The notes under the pieces are model-generated. The model ran no database searches. It was not told the origin of the DNA and was given only the letters and a program-made list of their open reading frames with translations. Positions 32,829 to 45,131 of a DNA stretch of 64,000 nt are shown here, in pieces; within the stretch, counting starts at the first letter, position 1, and every line of letters starts with the position of its first letter. Both the position numbers and the translations under genes were made by a program. Location: assembly GCA_003254925.1 (NCBI GenBank), contig QANZ01054283.1, positions 129,773 through 193,772 on the forward strand, in the 5' to 3' direction. The stretch is from Chamaecrista fasciculata (taxonomy: Eukaryota > Streptophyta > Magnoliopsida > Fabales > Fabaceae).

Positions 32829-34041
32829 GGCCAAAGTCCTATTTTGATCCCTTAGTTATGTTTAGTGTTCTAAATTGGTCCCTCAGTTATTTTTCATTCC
32901 ATATTGGTCCCTTAGTTATACAAAACTTGACAAAGTTGGTCCTTCTATCAGTTTTAATCTATTTTTCTGTTAAATAAAAAGACAAAATTAATTTTTAACT
33001 CGTAAAAGTTTAAATTTTTTTATCTAAGAACTTTCCTCCATCGAATCCCTCGCAATTCCACTTCAGATCTAGATATTTGGGCTTGCCCGTTTGGCTGAAA
33101 ACCTATTCATAATATTGTTGTTATTATTAGTATTAGTAGTAGTAAATTTAGAGTGATGATATTGAAGGAGGCAGCGTATATAGCTATCCAAGTCATGAAC
33201 GCAAGAAGGATTCTGGACGTTAAAGAAATCCAAGGCGAGCTCGACTCCGACTGCGCATAACAAGAAATCTCCAAATTGGAATTAGAAAGCCTAAAATTGT
33301 CATTGAAGAAATCCCCAAATTGGAATTAGAAACCCTAAAATGAGAGAGAGAGAGATTATTTTTATTTTTTACATTTTGGTTCTATTATAGAGAAAAAGGT
33401 CCTTGATGCAAAAAATTTAAACTTTTAGGAGTTAAAAATTAATTTTGTTTTTTTATTTAATAGAAAAATGGATGAAAATTGTTAGATGGACCAACTTTGC
33501 CAAGTTTTGCATAACTGGGGGACCAATATGAAACGAAAAATAACTGGGGGACGAATTTAGAACACTGAGCATAACTGAGGGACCAAAATAGTGTTAGAAG
33601 AATATAGTATAGGCTTTGATAGTGTGATCACTGTCTTTAAAGAAATTAAGCCCCCACTATTCAATTGCTGTTGGGTTTGTATGGCAGATTTCCTCCAAGA
33701 TTTTACAAAGCCTGATATTATAGCCAGCAAAACTATAATATCTTATGAACACAATTTTGTGAAAGAAAAGTTGAAGATGAGATCTCTTGATTGATTTATA
33801 GAGGAAAAACTGAAGATGTACAACCTTTCAGATTCCTACAATCATATCTTTTCATGTTCAATCTTAATGGTTGGTCATAACTTGTCATGATTCAATATTC
33901 ATGACTTTTTAATAAACAGTTACGACCATCCATATATGAAGAGTTATGACCCTTCACATATGAACCCTCTTCTCAACCCTTCAACTTATCCAATGTGAGA
34001 CTTTAATTACTAACTATTTTCCAACAAATAGAACTTTAACC
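32829..34041. mobile_element. Mutator-like element carrying a nested solo LTR
   Basis: The left end ggccaaagtcctattttg and the right end aactttaacc bracket the element, and a perfect 9-bp duplication, ttatgtata, lies at 32820-32828 and 34042-34050. The right arm is split at 33591 by the solo LTR at 33592-34026; its last ten bases continue after it. The arms match the elements at 1585 and 42661. The interior, about 33040-33345, is less AT-rich than the arms and could be captured host sequence. Confidence 0.8.
33592..34026. mobile_element. Solo LTR nested in the Mutator-like element
   Basis: The 435-bp sequence runs from tgttagaaga to ttttccaaca with TG and CA ends, flanked by the direct repeat aatag (33587-33591 and 34027-34031). 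No internal region is present. The family is unknown; size and ends suit an LTR retrotransposon. Confidence 0.75.
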
Positions 34042-34050
34042 TTATGTATA

Positions 34051-34960
34051 TATATAGCTTTCACCGGTGGAAAGTGACACGGATACGGGACATGATATGG
34101 ACACGGACAAATTGACACGCTAGATTCTTAAAATTATACTACATGACACGACATATATTTATATATAAAATAATTAAAAATCTATAAATTCTTATGAAAA
34201 TTTAAAAATTATATATAATATCTATTCATAATATATGTCATATGTGATATTATTTTTTATTGTTTGTCATAATAAAGTCATAAAAAACTGATTTTATATT
34301 CTGAAACTTATGAATATGTGTTGTGTGGGTGTTGTACGGGTATCAGATATAGACACGTATCTGATACGATGACACTCTATCAAAATGAAGTTTCCAACCT
34401 TCAGAATTCATGAGCAACTTGAGTAAAATCTCTCATAAAAATCCGTTGGCACAAGTGATTAAAGTGGTTCGATTGTAGTAACATACATATACTTTAAAAA
34501 TAAAGAATTTTTATTATGTTGAATTTAAATTTACAATGATGATAAATGAAATACTCTTCAAAATCTATCTATCCATAAGTATATCAAAACTCTAGTCCAT
34601 AACATGATTTAATCTAGGCCCATTAAGAATTTAAGATAAAAGCTACAGCTACTTAATTCTTTATCCTACTAACAATAGTAATTAACATAATATAAATCAC
34701 CCATAAAACTACAATTTGAATTCGTTATATTTAGATTTTTTTTTCAAAAATATGATCACATTTATTAATTTAAAACTATAAGCGAAATCACGAAAGCAAA
34801 AAATTATTTTGTAATAGAAAACATGAGTAGGGTCTGATCCATTCATAAAGGACCAAAAAAAGAGTTTTTATTTTAATAATATAGTTTTATAAAACTCATA
34901 ATTTGTTCTTAAAAATGAAATTATAAATTATATTTAATTCAATTATATAATAACATATAN
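34051..34960. other. Intergenic, with a weak inverted repeat
   Basis: Bases 34074-34112 (gacacggatacgggac) and 34325-34375 (cagatatagacacgtatctg) contain related inverted words and could be ends of a small degenerate DNA element. I see no gene. An unknown base sits at 34960. Confidence 0.3.
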
Positions 34961-36709
34961 TATCTCTATAAATTAATCAAAAATATATGTTCAAACAATA
35001 ACACATAAATAAAATGATTGGCCCTAGGGCACAATCTCCATCAAAATATACATAGAAACTTAACATCCCGTCCTCAAGTTGGCAATTGTTGAGAAACAAG
35101 GCTTAACTTTTGGACACAAGAGTGCTAAACTGAGGCCGAGCCAAAGACTTGGTGAAGATGTCAGCTACTTGCAGTTGTGTTGGGATGTGTTGAGGTGAAA
35201 TAATACCTTCTTTACATTTTTCTCGAATCAAATGGCAGTCAATCTCTATATGCTTCGTCCTTTCATGATAAACGGGATTGGCTGCTATATGTAGGCCTGA
35301 TTTGTTATCACACCATAAGGCAATGGGTTTCGGTATTTCAATTTCAAAATCGTTAAGTAAATAAGTAACCCATTGGAATTCAGATACAGTATTTGCCATA
35401 CTTCTATACTTGGCTTCACAAGATGACCTTGAGACTGTAGATTTTTTTTTGTTTTCCAAGAAATTGGATTAGCTCCCTAGAAAATACAATAACCACTAAG
35501 TGATCTTCGAGTAATAGGACAAGAAGCCCAATCACTATCACAATAGGCTTCTAATGTAAAAGGTGAAGATGCAGAATATAATAACCCAAGAATAGTAGTG
35601 CCTTTGAGATACCTGACAACATGTAGGGCAGCTTGCATATGAGTATCCCGTGGCTCATGAACATATTGACTCAGTTGCTGAACTAAATGCATAATGTCTG
35701 GCCTAGTAAGATTGAGATACAACAGTCTACCTATCAATCTTCTATACTGTTCTGCATCTTGAAGGAGAGGTGAGTCTACTTGGAACTTGTGTCCCTTGGC
35801 AAGTGGTACATCCACGACAGTAGCTTCATGAAGGTGTGTGTCCATGATAATGTCAGAAATATATTTTCTTTAGCATAGAAAAGTACCTTCTGGACTTCTG
35901 GATATTTCTACACCAAGAAAATACCGAGCATATCCAAGGTCTATGATGGTAAAAATTGAGTCAAGGAACTCCTTAACCTGCACTATATCAGATTCACTGC
36001 ATCCAGTGATGAGAACATCATCCACATAAACAATCAAAGCCATAAAACCTCTAGGAGTTGTCATAGTAAACAAACAATAATCATTTTGAGACTGTTTGAA
36101 CCCATAATTGACTATCTGTGCAGTAAACTCTGAGTTCCACTCCCTAGAGGCTTGCTTCAAACCATATAAAGACCTTTTTAATTTACAAACTTCACCCCTT
36201 TTTGCCTTAATGTACCCTTCAAGTGGTTGCAAATATACCTCTTCCTTAAGGTAACCATGCAGAAAAGCATTGTTAATATCTAGTTGATGAATCCCCCATC
36301 CATTATCAGTAGCAATAGCAAAGAAAAGTCTCACTGTCACTACTTTAGCTACTGGAGAAAAAATATCCAAATAATCTATCCCAGCCACTTGATTATAGCC
36401 CTCTGCCACCAAACGGGCTTTATATCTATCAATGCTCTCATCAACCTTGGTTTTAATTTTATAGACCCATTTCGATCCTATGGCCTTTTTCCCTTGTGGT
36501 AGTTCTGTGAGTACCCAAGTTTCATTTTCTTCCAAGGCTTGCAGTTCAGTATTCATGGCATCTATCTGTTGGAGATTGTGCCCTAGGGCCAATCATTTTA
36601 TAAATATGTTTTGAACATATTAATTAATTTATGGAGATAAATTAATGGTTATCATATTATTAGCGTGTTTACTATGATAACAATCCTTGATTAATTATAT
36701 GATAATTAA
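34961..36709 (-). mobile_element. Partial Ty1/copia copy bracketed by inverted LTR-like ends
   Basis: Bases 35046-36568 are a partial copia element on the minus strand, covering the reverse transcriptase and RNase H region (with YVDDVLITG and the CDNKS region) and a short piece of LTR. It is nearly identical to 37205-38707 of the neighbouring element and is broken in a few places. It is bracketed by inverted copies of another LTR-like end: 'gccctagggcacaatctcca' just before 35035 and its reverse complement after 36568, with homology of roughly 90 bp on each side. Single unknown bases at 34960 and 36710 lie just outside, so the placement of this segment is not secure. Confidence 0.7.
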
Positions 36710-36710
36710 N

Positions 36711-36930
36711 TTGACCCCTAAATTTGACCTAGGAATCAAGTTGTTGCAAATTACAATAATTCAAGAACTGAGTAGTATATTTTGATTATTAAGAGATTGA
36801 TTAGTTGCCTCAGTGTAAATTCAAGGATCAAATAGTAAGTTTTCTAAAAAGAATTTAATTTCTTATATTAAAATTCTATCTTAAAATTGAAAAATAATAT
36901 ATTAAATTAAGATGTTTCAAAACTTCATAG
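36711..36930. other. LTR-like AT-rich sequence between two copia copies
   Basis: The sequence continues the LTR-like end that begins at 36569 and contains 'gaactgagtagtatattttg' and 'aaggatcaaatagtaag'. No gene is seen. Confidence 0.3.
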
Positions 36931-39900
36931 TAAAAAAGGACTATCAGACAATAGGGTAAATGCTGAATAATTCAGTGTATATTCCATCATTCTTTGAGAT
37001 ATATATACACTTAAATGAGAATAGGTGGGTAACCCTCATTGGTCCAAAGAATGACTAATTCTTCAGAAGAAGAATCTAGAAACTGTACAGCTAGGCCTAC
37101 CAAATAACAAAAGAGCTAATTACAAAATACACCCAAAAAGAATAACAGCTATGCACATAAGTCCCTGAAACAAATAAATAATACAAAATATACATATATA
37201 GAAACTTAACATCCCCTCCTCAAGTTGGCAATTGTTGAGAAACAAGGCTTAACTTGGACACAAGAGAGCTAAACTGAGGCCGGGCCAAAGACTTGGTGAA
37301 GATGTCAGCTACTTGCAGTTGTGTTGGGATGTGTTGAGGTGAAATAAAACCTTCTTTACATTTTTCTCGAATCAAATGGCAGTCAATCTCTATATGTTTC
37401 GTCCTTTCATGATAAACGGGATTGGATGCTATATGTAGGGATGATTTGTTATCACACCATAAGGCAATGGGTTTTGGTATTTCAATTTCAAAATCGTTAA
37501 GTAAATAAGTAACCCATTGTAATTCACATACAGTATTTGCCATACTTCTATACTCGGCTTCACAAGACGACCTTGAGACTGTAGATTGTTTTTTTGTTTT
37601 CCAAGAAATTGGATTAGCTCCCAAGAAAATACAATAACCACTAAGTGATCTTCGAGTAATAGGACAAGAAGCCTAGTCACTATCACAATAGGCTTCTAAT
37701 GTAAAAGGTGAAGATGCAGAATATAATAACCCAAGAGAAGTAGTGCCTTTGACATACCTGACAACATGTAGGGCAGCTTGCATATGAGTATCTCGTGGCT
37801 CATGAACATATTGACTCAGTTGCTGAACTGAATGCATAATGTCTGGCCTAGTAAGATTGAGATACAACAGTCTACCTATCAATCTTCTATACTGTTCTGC
37901 ATCTTGAAGGAGAGGTGAGTCTACTTGGAACTTGTGTCCCTTGGCAAGTGGTACATCCACGATAGCAACTTCATGAAGGTGTGTGTCCATGATAATGTCA
38001 GAAATATATTTTCTTTGGCATAGAAAAGTACCTTCTGGACTTCTGGATATTTCTACACCAAGAAAATATCGAGTATATCCAAGGTCTTTGATGGTAAAAA
38101 TTGAGTCAAGGAACTCCTTAACCTGCACTATATCAGATTCACTGCATCCAGTGATGAGAACATCATCCACATAAACAATCAAAGCCATAAAACCTCTAGG
38201 AGTTGTCATAGTAAACAAACAATAATCATTTTGAGACTGTTTGAACCCATAATTGACTATCTGTGCAGTAAACTCTGAGTTCCACTCCCTAGAGGCTTGC
38301 TTCAAACCATATAAAGACCTTTTTAATTTACAAGCTTCACCCCTTTTTGCCTTAATGTACCCTTCAGGTGGTTGCAAATATACCTCTTCCTTAAGGTAAC
38401 CATGCAGAAAAGCATTGTTAATATCTAGTTGATGAATCCCCCATCCATTACTAGTAGCAATAGCAAAGAAAAGTCTCACTGTCACTACTTTAGCTACTGG
38501 AGAAAAACTATCCAAATAATCTATCCCAGCCACTTGATTATAGCCCTTTGCCACCAAACGGGCTTTATATCTATCAATGCTCCATTAGCCTTGGTTTTAA
38601 TTTTATAGACCCATTTCGATCCTATGACCTTTTTCCCTTGGGGTAGTTCTGTGAGTACCCAAGTTTCATTTTCTTCCAAGGCTTGCAGTTCAGTATTCAT
38701 GGCATCTATCCACTCTTGTTTTTTTATAGCTTGCGTATAGGTATGGGGTTCTTGAAGTTTAGACACATTTGTCATAAAAGCAGCATGTTCAGAATTGAAG
38801 GCAAATAAAGAAGCATCATGTAAAGATAGGTTAGTTACATAATCATTTAGCCAAGTGGGTGGGTGTTTAACACGTGTGCTGACTCTAGAAGGCACAATAT
38901 TTTCAGCCGGAAGAGTAGAGATAGAAAGAGGAGAATTATTACCTGTATTGTTAACAGAACCAATTGAGCTAGCGGATGTGGGTGATGTGGCAGCAGTTAG
39001 AGAATCTGGTGTACCTGGAATAATTTCTGAAACAGTAACATTGTGCTCAAATTTTGTTAAGGGAGTGTGTGGGACAGTAATATCTGAGGGTATGGGTTCA
39101 TCAATGTAAATGGGAGTAGGCAATACATTTACATCTGTTGAATTAAAAGTAGAGGAAAAAGGGAAAATTTTTTCATAAAATTTGACATCACGGCTTACAA
39201 AAACTTTATGACTTACTAAATCATATACTTTATATCCTTTTTGACCTGTGACATAGCCAACAAATATACACTTGTGTGCTCTTTCTGTAAATTTATCCTT
39301 GTGTGGGTTAGTGTTTGCCGCATAGCATAAACATCCAAAGTTTTTTTAGAGAGGAATATGATGGTTGGTGACCATGGAAGGCTTCAAAAGGGGATTTCCA
39401 ATTTAGGACAGCAGTAGGTAATTTATTTATAATATGTGTGGCAGTAAGTATACTTTCTCCCCAAAACTTTTTTGGTAAATTAGCCTGAAAACATTAGGCT
39501 TCTTGCTACTTCAAGTAGATGCTTATGATTTCTTTCAACAATCCCATTTTGTTGGAGGGTATATGCACAGGTTCTATGGTGTACAATTCCCATTTTGGTG
39601 AAGAATTCTTGACATGTATTGTTGACAAACTCTGTCCCATTATCTGTTCTTATAATTTTTACTTGCTTCCCATATTGGATCTTAATTTGGGTGAGAAAGG
39701 TTTCTAAGGTTTGAGGCACTTGGGTCTTATTTTTAAGAAGAAAAGTCCAGGTCACCCTACTATGGTCATCAACAATGGTTAGGATGTAGTGGGCATTATT
39801 TAAGCTAGGTATGGCATAAGGACCCCATAAATCAACATGAATAAGCTCTAGGATGTTATGGGATCTAGTATGGCTTTTGGGAAATGGTAACCTTTGTTGT

Positions 39901-42013
39901 TTAGCTAAGTGGCAAACATCACAAATACAAATAAAGGACTCATTACTTTTATCACAGTTCAAATCAGATATTTTAGACAATGTAGATAAGGGACAATGTC
40001 CAAGCCGTTGGTGCCAAACAATATCAGAAATATGAGACTTTTTATTATTGGAAGTAAAAACATTACAAGAAACTGCAGCTATATTAAAAATACTTAAACT
40101 AGAGTCATAGGCAACTAAGACTCTTTTGATTACAAGAGGATCAAAGGAACTAGGATTAAGTATATATAGATTTTTCCTAACAGCAGCCACAGCAATCACA
40201 TTAGTCTCCTTAACTAATCTGTTAACAGATAACAAATTGAACTTAAAACTGGGAATAAACAGCACACGTTTTAAGCTTAATTTAGGGTGAAGAATCACTT
40301 GACCTGTTTTAGTAACTAGCTTGGTAGTAGAATCTGGTAAATGGATTTTTATAGGATGTGTAATTTTCTTAACATGCTGCATATTATTTGATTTAAAACT
40401 CATATGTGCCGAGGCACCTGTGTCTAATATCCAAGAATCACAATCTAGAGGTAAGTAAAAATCAGTAGCGGAATCAAAGATGGTATTACCTGCAAAATCA
40501 ACCTGATTTGCATAACTCACATGCTCTTCTGGTTGTTTTCCTTTCAGAAACTTGCCCATCTCCTGTTTGATGAGTAGTGTCACCATAGAGGCCAACTCAG
40601 ACTGCTTGCTTCCTTCATTGTCACAAATAACATCATGGTTGGAATTTTCTCCAACCATATTTGCAATAGCTTTTTTGTTACCAACCCCTGTTTTCTTAGA
40701 GTCCTTAAACTCATTGTACCACTCTGGGTACCCATGAATTTTGAAGCAAGTATCCCTAGTGTGCCTAGTTATATTACAGTGATTGCAAAACCTATCATTC
40801 TTCTTATTTCCCTCTTTTTTCTTGCCATACATTTTACCATCACTCTCATTTTTTGCAGATATATTTTTAGCTAACATGGCACTGCCCTCACTAACAGCAA
40901 CAGTGAAAGATTGGCTCACAGACTGCTCACTTTTAGATCTAACAACCATAGCAAAGGCTTTGCTAACACTAGGAAGTGGATCTAAATTAAGTATTTGACT
41001 CCTTATTAGTTCAAAATCATTATTCAACCCCATCAGAAATTGCAATAGCCTAGTAGAAGCAGTCAGATTTTTCATCTTCTCAGTCATACCACAAGAGCAA
41101 TGAGTACACTTACAGACAGGAATAGGAGATATACGATCCAGCTCATCCCAAGTTTTGTACATTTTATTATAATATGCAGTAAGAGATTGGTTACCTTGTT
41201 GCATAGAACTCAGATCTCGCTAGATTTTGTATAGCTGAGGACCCGAGCTCACTCCGTATCTCTCCTCTAATTCATCCCAAAGTCTTTTGGCAGAAGGACA
41301 ATAAAGCAACGTATCTGCAATTTCTTTCGAAGTTGAGTTGATAATCCATGATTTTATCATGGAATCCACCTTCTTCCACTTCCGGTGCTCTTTCTCGTCC
41401 TCTGGCGTCAGATAAGTGTCGTCGATGAAGACGATTTTATCTTTCGCCTCTAGAGAAGTCTTGACGGCGATGCTCCAAGTAAGGTAGTTGGCGCCGGTGA
41501 GATGGGAAGTAACGAGGGCCATGCCGGGATGGTCGGAGTTGTAGAGCACGAGCGGTCCATCTTCAACTCGCTGAAGGCTCGCACCTGTGCTCTCAATCTT
41601 CGATGTGTTAGCAGAAATGGGGGTAGTCTCCATAGTAAAGTTAGGTCACCAAAAGAAGATGACGACATAAAAGGTGTATTGGCTTCAAAAAGTATTAACC
41701 TAATACTCAAAAGTTAAAACCTATGCTCTGATACCATAAAAAAGGACTATCAGACAATAGGGTAAATGCTGAATAATTCAGTGTATATTCCATCATTCTT
41801 TGAGATATATATACACTTAAATGAGAATAGGTGGGTAACCCTCATTGGTCTAAAGAATGACTAATTCTTCAGAAGAAGAATCTAGAAACTTTACAGCTAG
41901 GCCTACCAAATAACAAAAGAGCTAATTACAGAATACACCCAAAAAAAATAACAGCTATGCACATAAGTCCCTAAAACAAATAAATAATACAAAATATACA
42001 TAGAAACTTAACA
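36931..42013 (-). mobile_element. Ty1/copia retrotransposon with both LTRs, broken
   Basis: LTRs are at 41737-42013 (5') and 36931-37211 (3'). They differ by about five substitutions and one 4-bp indel in 277 bp, near 2%, which with usual plant rates suggests roughly one million years. Next to the 5' LTR, on the minus strand, is TGGTATCAGAGC, the common copia primer-binding site for tRNA-Met. A purine tract, gaggagggga, precedes the 3' LTR. Parts in order: gag (about 41.6-40.7 kb) with a zinc knuckle CNHCNITRHTRDTC, protease with LDTGASAHMS (about 40.4), integrase with HQRLGHC and RTDNGTEF (about 40.0-39.5), and reverse transcriptase plus RNase H (about 38.7-37.25). It looks nearly full length but is broken in several places. 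No matching target duplication was found. Confidence 0.92.
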
Positions 42014-42374
42014 CAGTTATTTATATCCTCATATCTATCTAGTTAAGTCAAACTTGCTCGGCATCTCCATGCAAGTCCTCCCTAGCCATTCACTTATCTA
42101 TATCACTGTTCACTATATTTGATTTTAGTACTCTGGTAAGAATACAATATTAAATTAAATTAAAAATAATATATGATCAGCCATGCGACGTTTATGTTTT
42201 TTTTTTCTCTAAAAAATTTAATAAAAAAAGATGATTATATTAGATCTATGTGACTTTCAGTCTCACGCACCCATAGAAAGAAAAAGACGAAAGAGAATCG
42301 TCCTGCTTGTGAGGGGTATCTTTTGTCTTCTTCTCTCTATCCTTCGTTCTTTTTCTAAGTTATTAATTTTATTT
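42014..42374. other. Short intergenic stretch
   Basis: This links the copia element to the nested Mutator-like elements. I see no gene. Confidence 0.4.
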
Positions 42375-42660
42375 GGTCAAACCCTTATTTTAGTCCTCAA
42401 AGTATGTTATCATTTCATTTTGGTTCTAATTTCTTTTATTTGATTTTAATCCTCAAACTTTCGTATTGGTTCTGTTATGATCTACAAAATATGATTTCGA
42501 ATAGTTTCTACTATTATTTCTATTGTAGATAGATGAGATAAACAACTAATAATTGACTTTTTTTTTGCCCAGACTAATAATTGACTTGACTAAGAAAAAT
42601 TAAGAAAATTCTTTGTCATTAGTCATAGATTGAAAATAAATTTATGATTTATTTAAAAAA

Positions 42661-42940
42661 TATCAAAGTCTTATTTTGGTCCCTCTGTTATGCTCATTGT
42701 TCCAAATAGGTCCCTCAGTTATTTTTCATTCCATATTGGTCCCTCAGTTATCCAAAACTTGTCAAAGTTGGTCCCTCTAACATTTTCCATCCATTTTTTC
42801 ATTAAAAAAAGAGGAAAAATAAGTTTTCATCCCCAAAAATTTTATTTTCTTATATTAAGGTCCTTTTCTTTTTATAATAGGATCAAAACGTAAAAAAAAA
42901 GAAATTAATATTTTAAGTGAATTTGCCCAAAAACACAAAA

Positions 42941-42983
<43 letters not shown>

Positions 42984-43843
42984 TCTTCGAATCCTTGTCT
43001 TCCTCCTCTGGATAGATTTTCTTCGACCCATTAAGCTCAAATTTGCTTCCATTTCCTTTGGTTCAGTGCGGTCCTGCACAGCAAGCCCTTCTAAATCTGA
43101 TTTCGTCGCTGTCTGATATGCCTTTGAATCCGACGTGGGTGGGACTAGAGCGAATGTTGGTGTTGCCGGAGCGAATGTTGTGGATGATGATGTTGGAGAC
43201 GTATTGGAGTGTGATGCAGCCGTGGTGGTGATCTGAATATTTGCGCCGCGACCGTCGACGGTTTTGAAGCTGTTGAAGATGAGTTCGTGGAGGAGGGTGA
43301 TGGTCATGCTGCCGGAGAAGACAATCCAGAGGGGTTTGTCTTGGATGACGACGTGTCGGTGAGTGCTCGGAGTTGGGTTTGCTAGGTCGTTGTCGGAGGA
43401 GTCGGTGACGACATAGATCTGGCTGCCTTTGCCGTCGACGGCGTCTTTGCCGAACCCAATGCCGCAGTCAGCGAGTTTCTAGGGGTTTGAGGACCAGTTT
43501 GGGTTGCAACGCTAGCAGTCGTTGATTGGGTTTCCGATGAGGCACTTTGAGAGAGAGAGAACTTGTGTTTTTGGGCAAATTCACTTAAAATCTTAATTTA
43601 TTTCCTTTTCTTACGTTTTGATCCTATTATAAAAAGAAAAAGATCTTAATATAAGAAAATAAAACTTTTGGGGATGAAAGTATATTTTTCTTCTTTTTTT
43701 AACGGAAAAATGGATGGAAAATGTTAGAAGGACCAACTTTGACAAGTTTTGGATAACTAAGAGACCGATGTGGAACAAAAAATAACTGAGGGACCTATTT
43801 AGAACAATGAGCATAACAGAGGGACCAAAATAGGACTTTGGCC
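42661..43843. mobile_element. Pack-MULE-like element with a captured pectate lyase fragment
   Basis: Inverted arms of about 300 bp (42661-42980 and 43560-43843) are very similar, and the outer end reads ggactttggcc (left end tatcaaagtc). A perfect 9-bp duplication, tttaaaaaa, lies at 42652-42660 and 43844-43852. The centre is clearly less AT-rich than all the surroundings and encodes a pectate lyase fragment on the minus strand. A CT-repeat of 36 bases (42943-42978) is in the left arm and a much shorter one in the right. No transposase is present, so the element would have needed one from elsewhere. Confidence 0.85.
43098..43540 (-). pseudogene. Captured pectate lyase gene fragment
   Basis: The minus strand encodes, in order but not always in one frame, GNPINDC, LADCGIGFGKDAVDGKG, QIYVVTDSSDNDLANPTP, PLWIVFSGSMTITLLHEL, FNSFKTVDGRGANIQI, CITLQYVSNIIIHN and NTNIRSSPTHVGFKGISDSD. 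This is the middle of polysaccharide lyase family 1 pectate lyases. Compared with the family, a few residues are missing between IIIHN and GNTNIR, one expected Trp codon (DC-RC) is a stop, and at least one frameshift occurs. The catalytic C-terminal half is absent. No functional enzyme can be made. Confidence 0.85.
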
Positions 43844-44343
43844 TTTAAAAAAAAGTGATTTTTTTCTCTCTTTGTTAACTTTCTTAACTTATTATAATAC
43901 ATATGAAAAAAATAGTTAATTTCAACTCTTCAAATAAGACATAATAATAGAAACCATATGTGGAACAAATGTGAAAGCTTGGAAACTAAAATGGAACAAA
44001 ATAAAAATTTAGGACTAAAATGAAACTGATTCTATAATTTGATGACCAAAATGACTGTTTAACCATTTTATTTTCCCATCTCTTCAAGGTAATTTATATT
44101 GTTTTTTTTTTCTTTTTTAATCACCGTGTTGAACAGAAAGAAAGAAAGCTTCTTGGTAGCAGAAGCTGAAATTTTAGGCATTGGGGTTCAGCCGCTTTGT
44201 CTTCTTTCCTCCTAATCCCTCCTTCTTTTTTTTTTTTTAGTTTTAATTTTTTTCTTTCCGTGTTTTGTTGTCTGTGTTCATCTATCAGAATTCAGAAAAC
44301 GAAGTAGCCCAACATCTAATTCATCATATTCAGCTTTGGATTT

Positions 44344-45100
44344 GTAAGTAAATCTCTTTCTTTAATCAGTTCTTCGATTTTCTATGTGCTTTTTCTAGTG
44401 TTGATAACTTCAGCTTCAACAAGACATGCCTCCTATTATTATGGTAATACTGAATCGGCTTCTGGGATTTCTCTGAATTGATTTTTCACTTGAATATGTT
44501 GAAATTTAGGGCAATTATTGATCGAAAAGGGGAAAAGAGTGTTTTTACGTTATATGTATTATGTAGTATTGTAATGCCATCTGAAAGAGATTTGAAACTC
44601 TAGATCTCTTGGAATTTATGTGTTTTGCATGTATGATGTGATGATGGATGGTATGATTGTCCATAGTGAAGAACGAAATAATTGAAAATGATAATGGATA
44701 TTCTAGTGTATTAATTCTATTAAGTGAAGAGTATATAGCTAGGTCTTGAGACTTGGGTGAATATTCCGTTTTGTACCCGGATCCTCTAAATTTGATTTGT
44801 CTGTGATTCTCTGCATTTGGGTAGCTTTTAACCATCCAATTTTGTGCTCGCCATTAAGATCGTGCCACATGGTGGGCTTATTTTCTGAAACGCACCGTTT
44901 CATCAAATGAAACGGTGCGTTTTGTGGCTGTTTTGATGAAACGGTGCGTTTTGTGGCTGTTTTGCTTGGCGTTTCAATTACAGACAATTGCAAAGAAATT
45001 TGAAGATAGAGGATCCGGGTCCTTGGCTAAACCCTATGTTTATTTGGTATGTTATAATAGTGGGATTTTTGAATAATGGATTTGATACCTCTGATTGCAG
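44344..45100 (+). other. 5' leader intron of the second STOP1 gene
   Basis: The donor gcttt.ggattt/gtaagta and the acceptor tgattgcag/ggatctt match those of copy a. The intron is longer than in copy a, mainly because of the MITE at 44775-45020. Confidence 0.75.
44775..45020. mobile_element. MITE in the STOP1 copy b leader intron, with an internal palindrome
   Basis: The ends acccggatcctcta and tagaggatccgggt are perfect 14-bp inverted repeats. The centre holds aaacgcaccgtttcat, then caa, then its exact complement, followed by a second copy of 'gaaacggtgcgttttgtgg'. The family is the same as at 29404-29660. No clear target duplication remains. Confidence 0.8.
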
Positions 45101-45131
45101 GGATCTTGACACCTAAGATGCAGATTCTTTA

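Larger units (their letters stand above)
42375..44064. mobile_element. Outer Mutator-like element hosting a Pack-MULE
   Basis: The left end ggtcaaacccttattttag and the right end atgactgtttaacc are imperfect inverted repeats. A perfect 9-bp duplication, attttattt, lies at 42366-42374 and 44065-44073. Removing the inner element at 42661-43843 leaves a MITE of about 0.5 kb. Confidence 0.75.

Noticed and set aside
33591-33794. 67-codon plus-strand frame
   Set aside because: It lies wholly inside the solo LTR at 33592-34026.
42855-43307. 150-codon minus-strand frame as a host gene
   Set aside because: It is a chimera of captured pectate lyase sequence, partly out of the original frame, and element arm sequence including a CT repeat.
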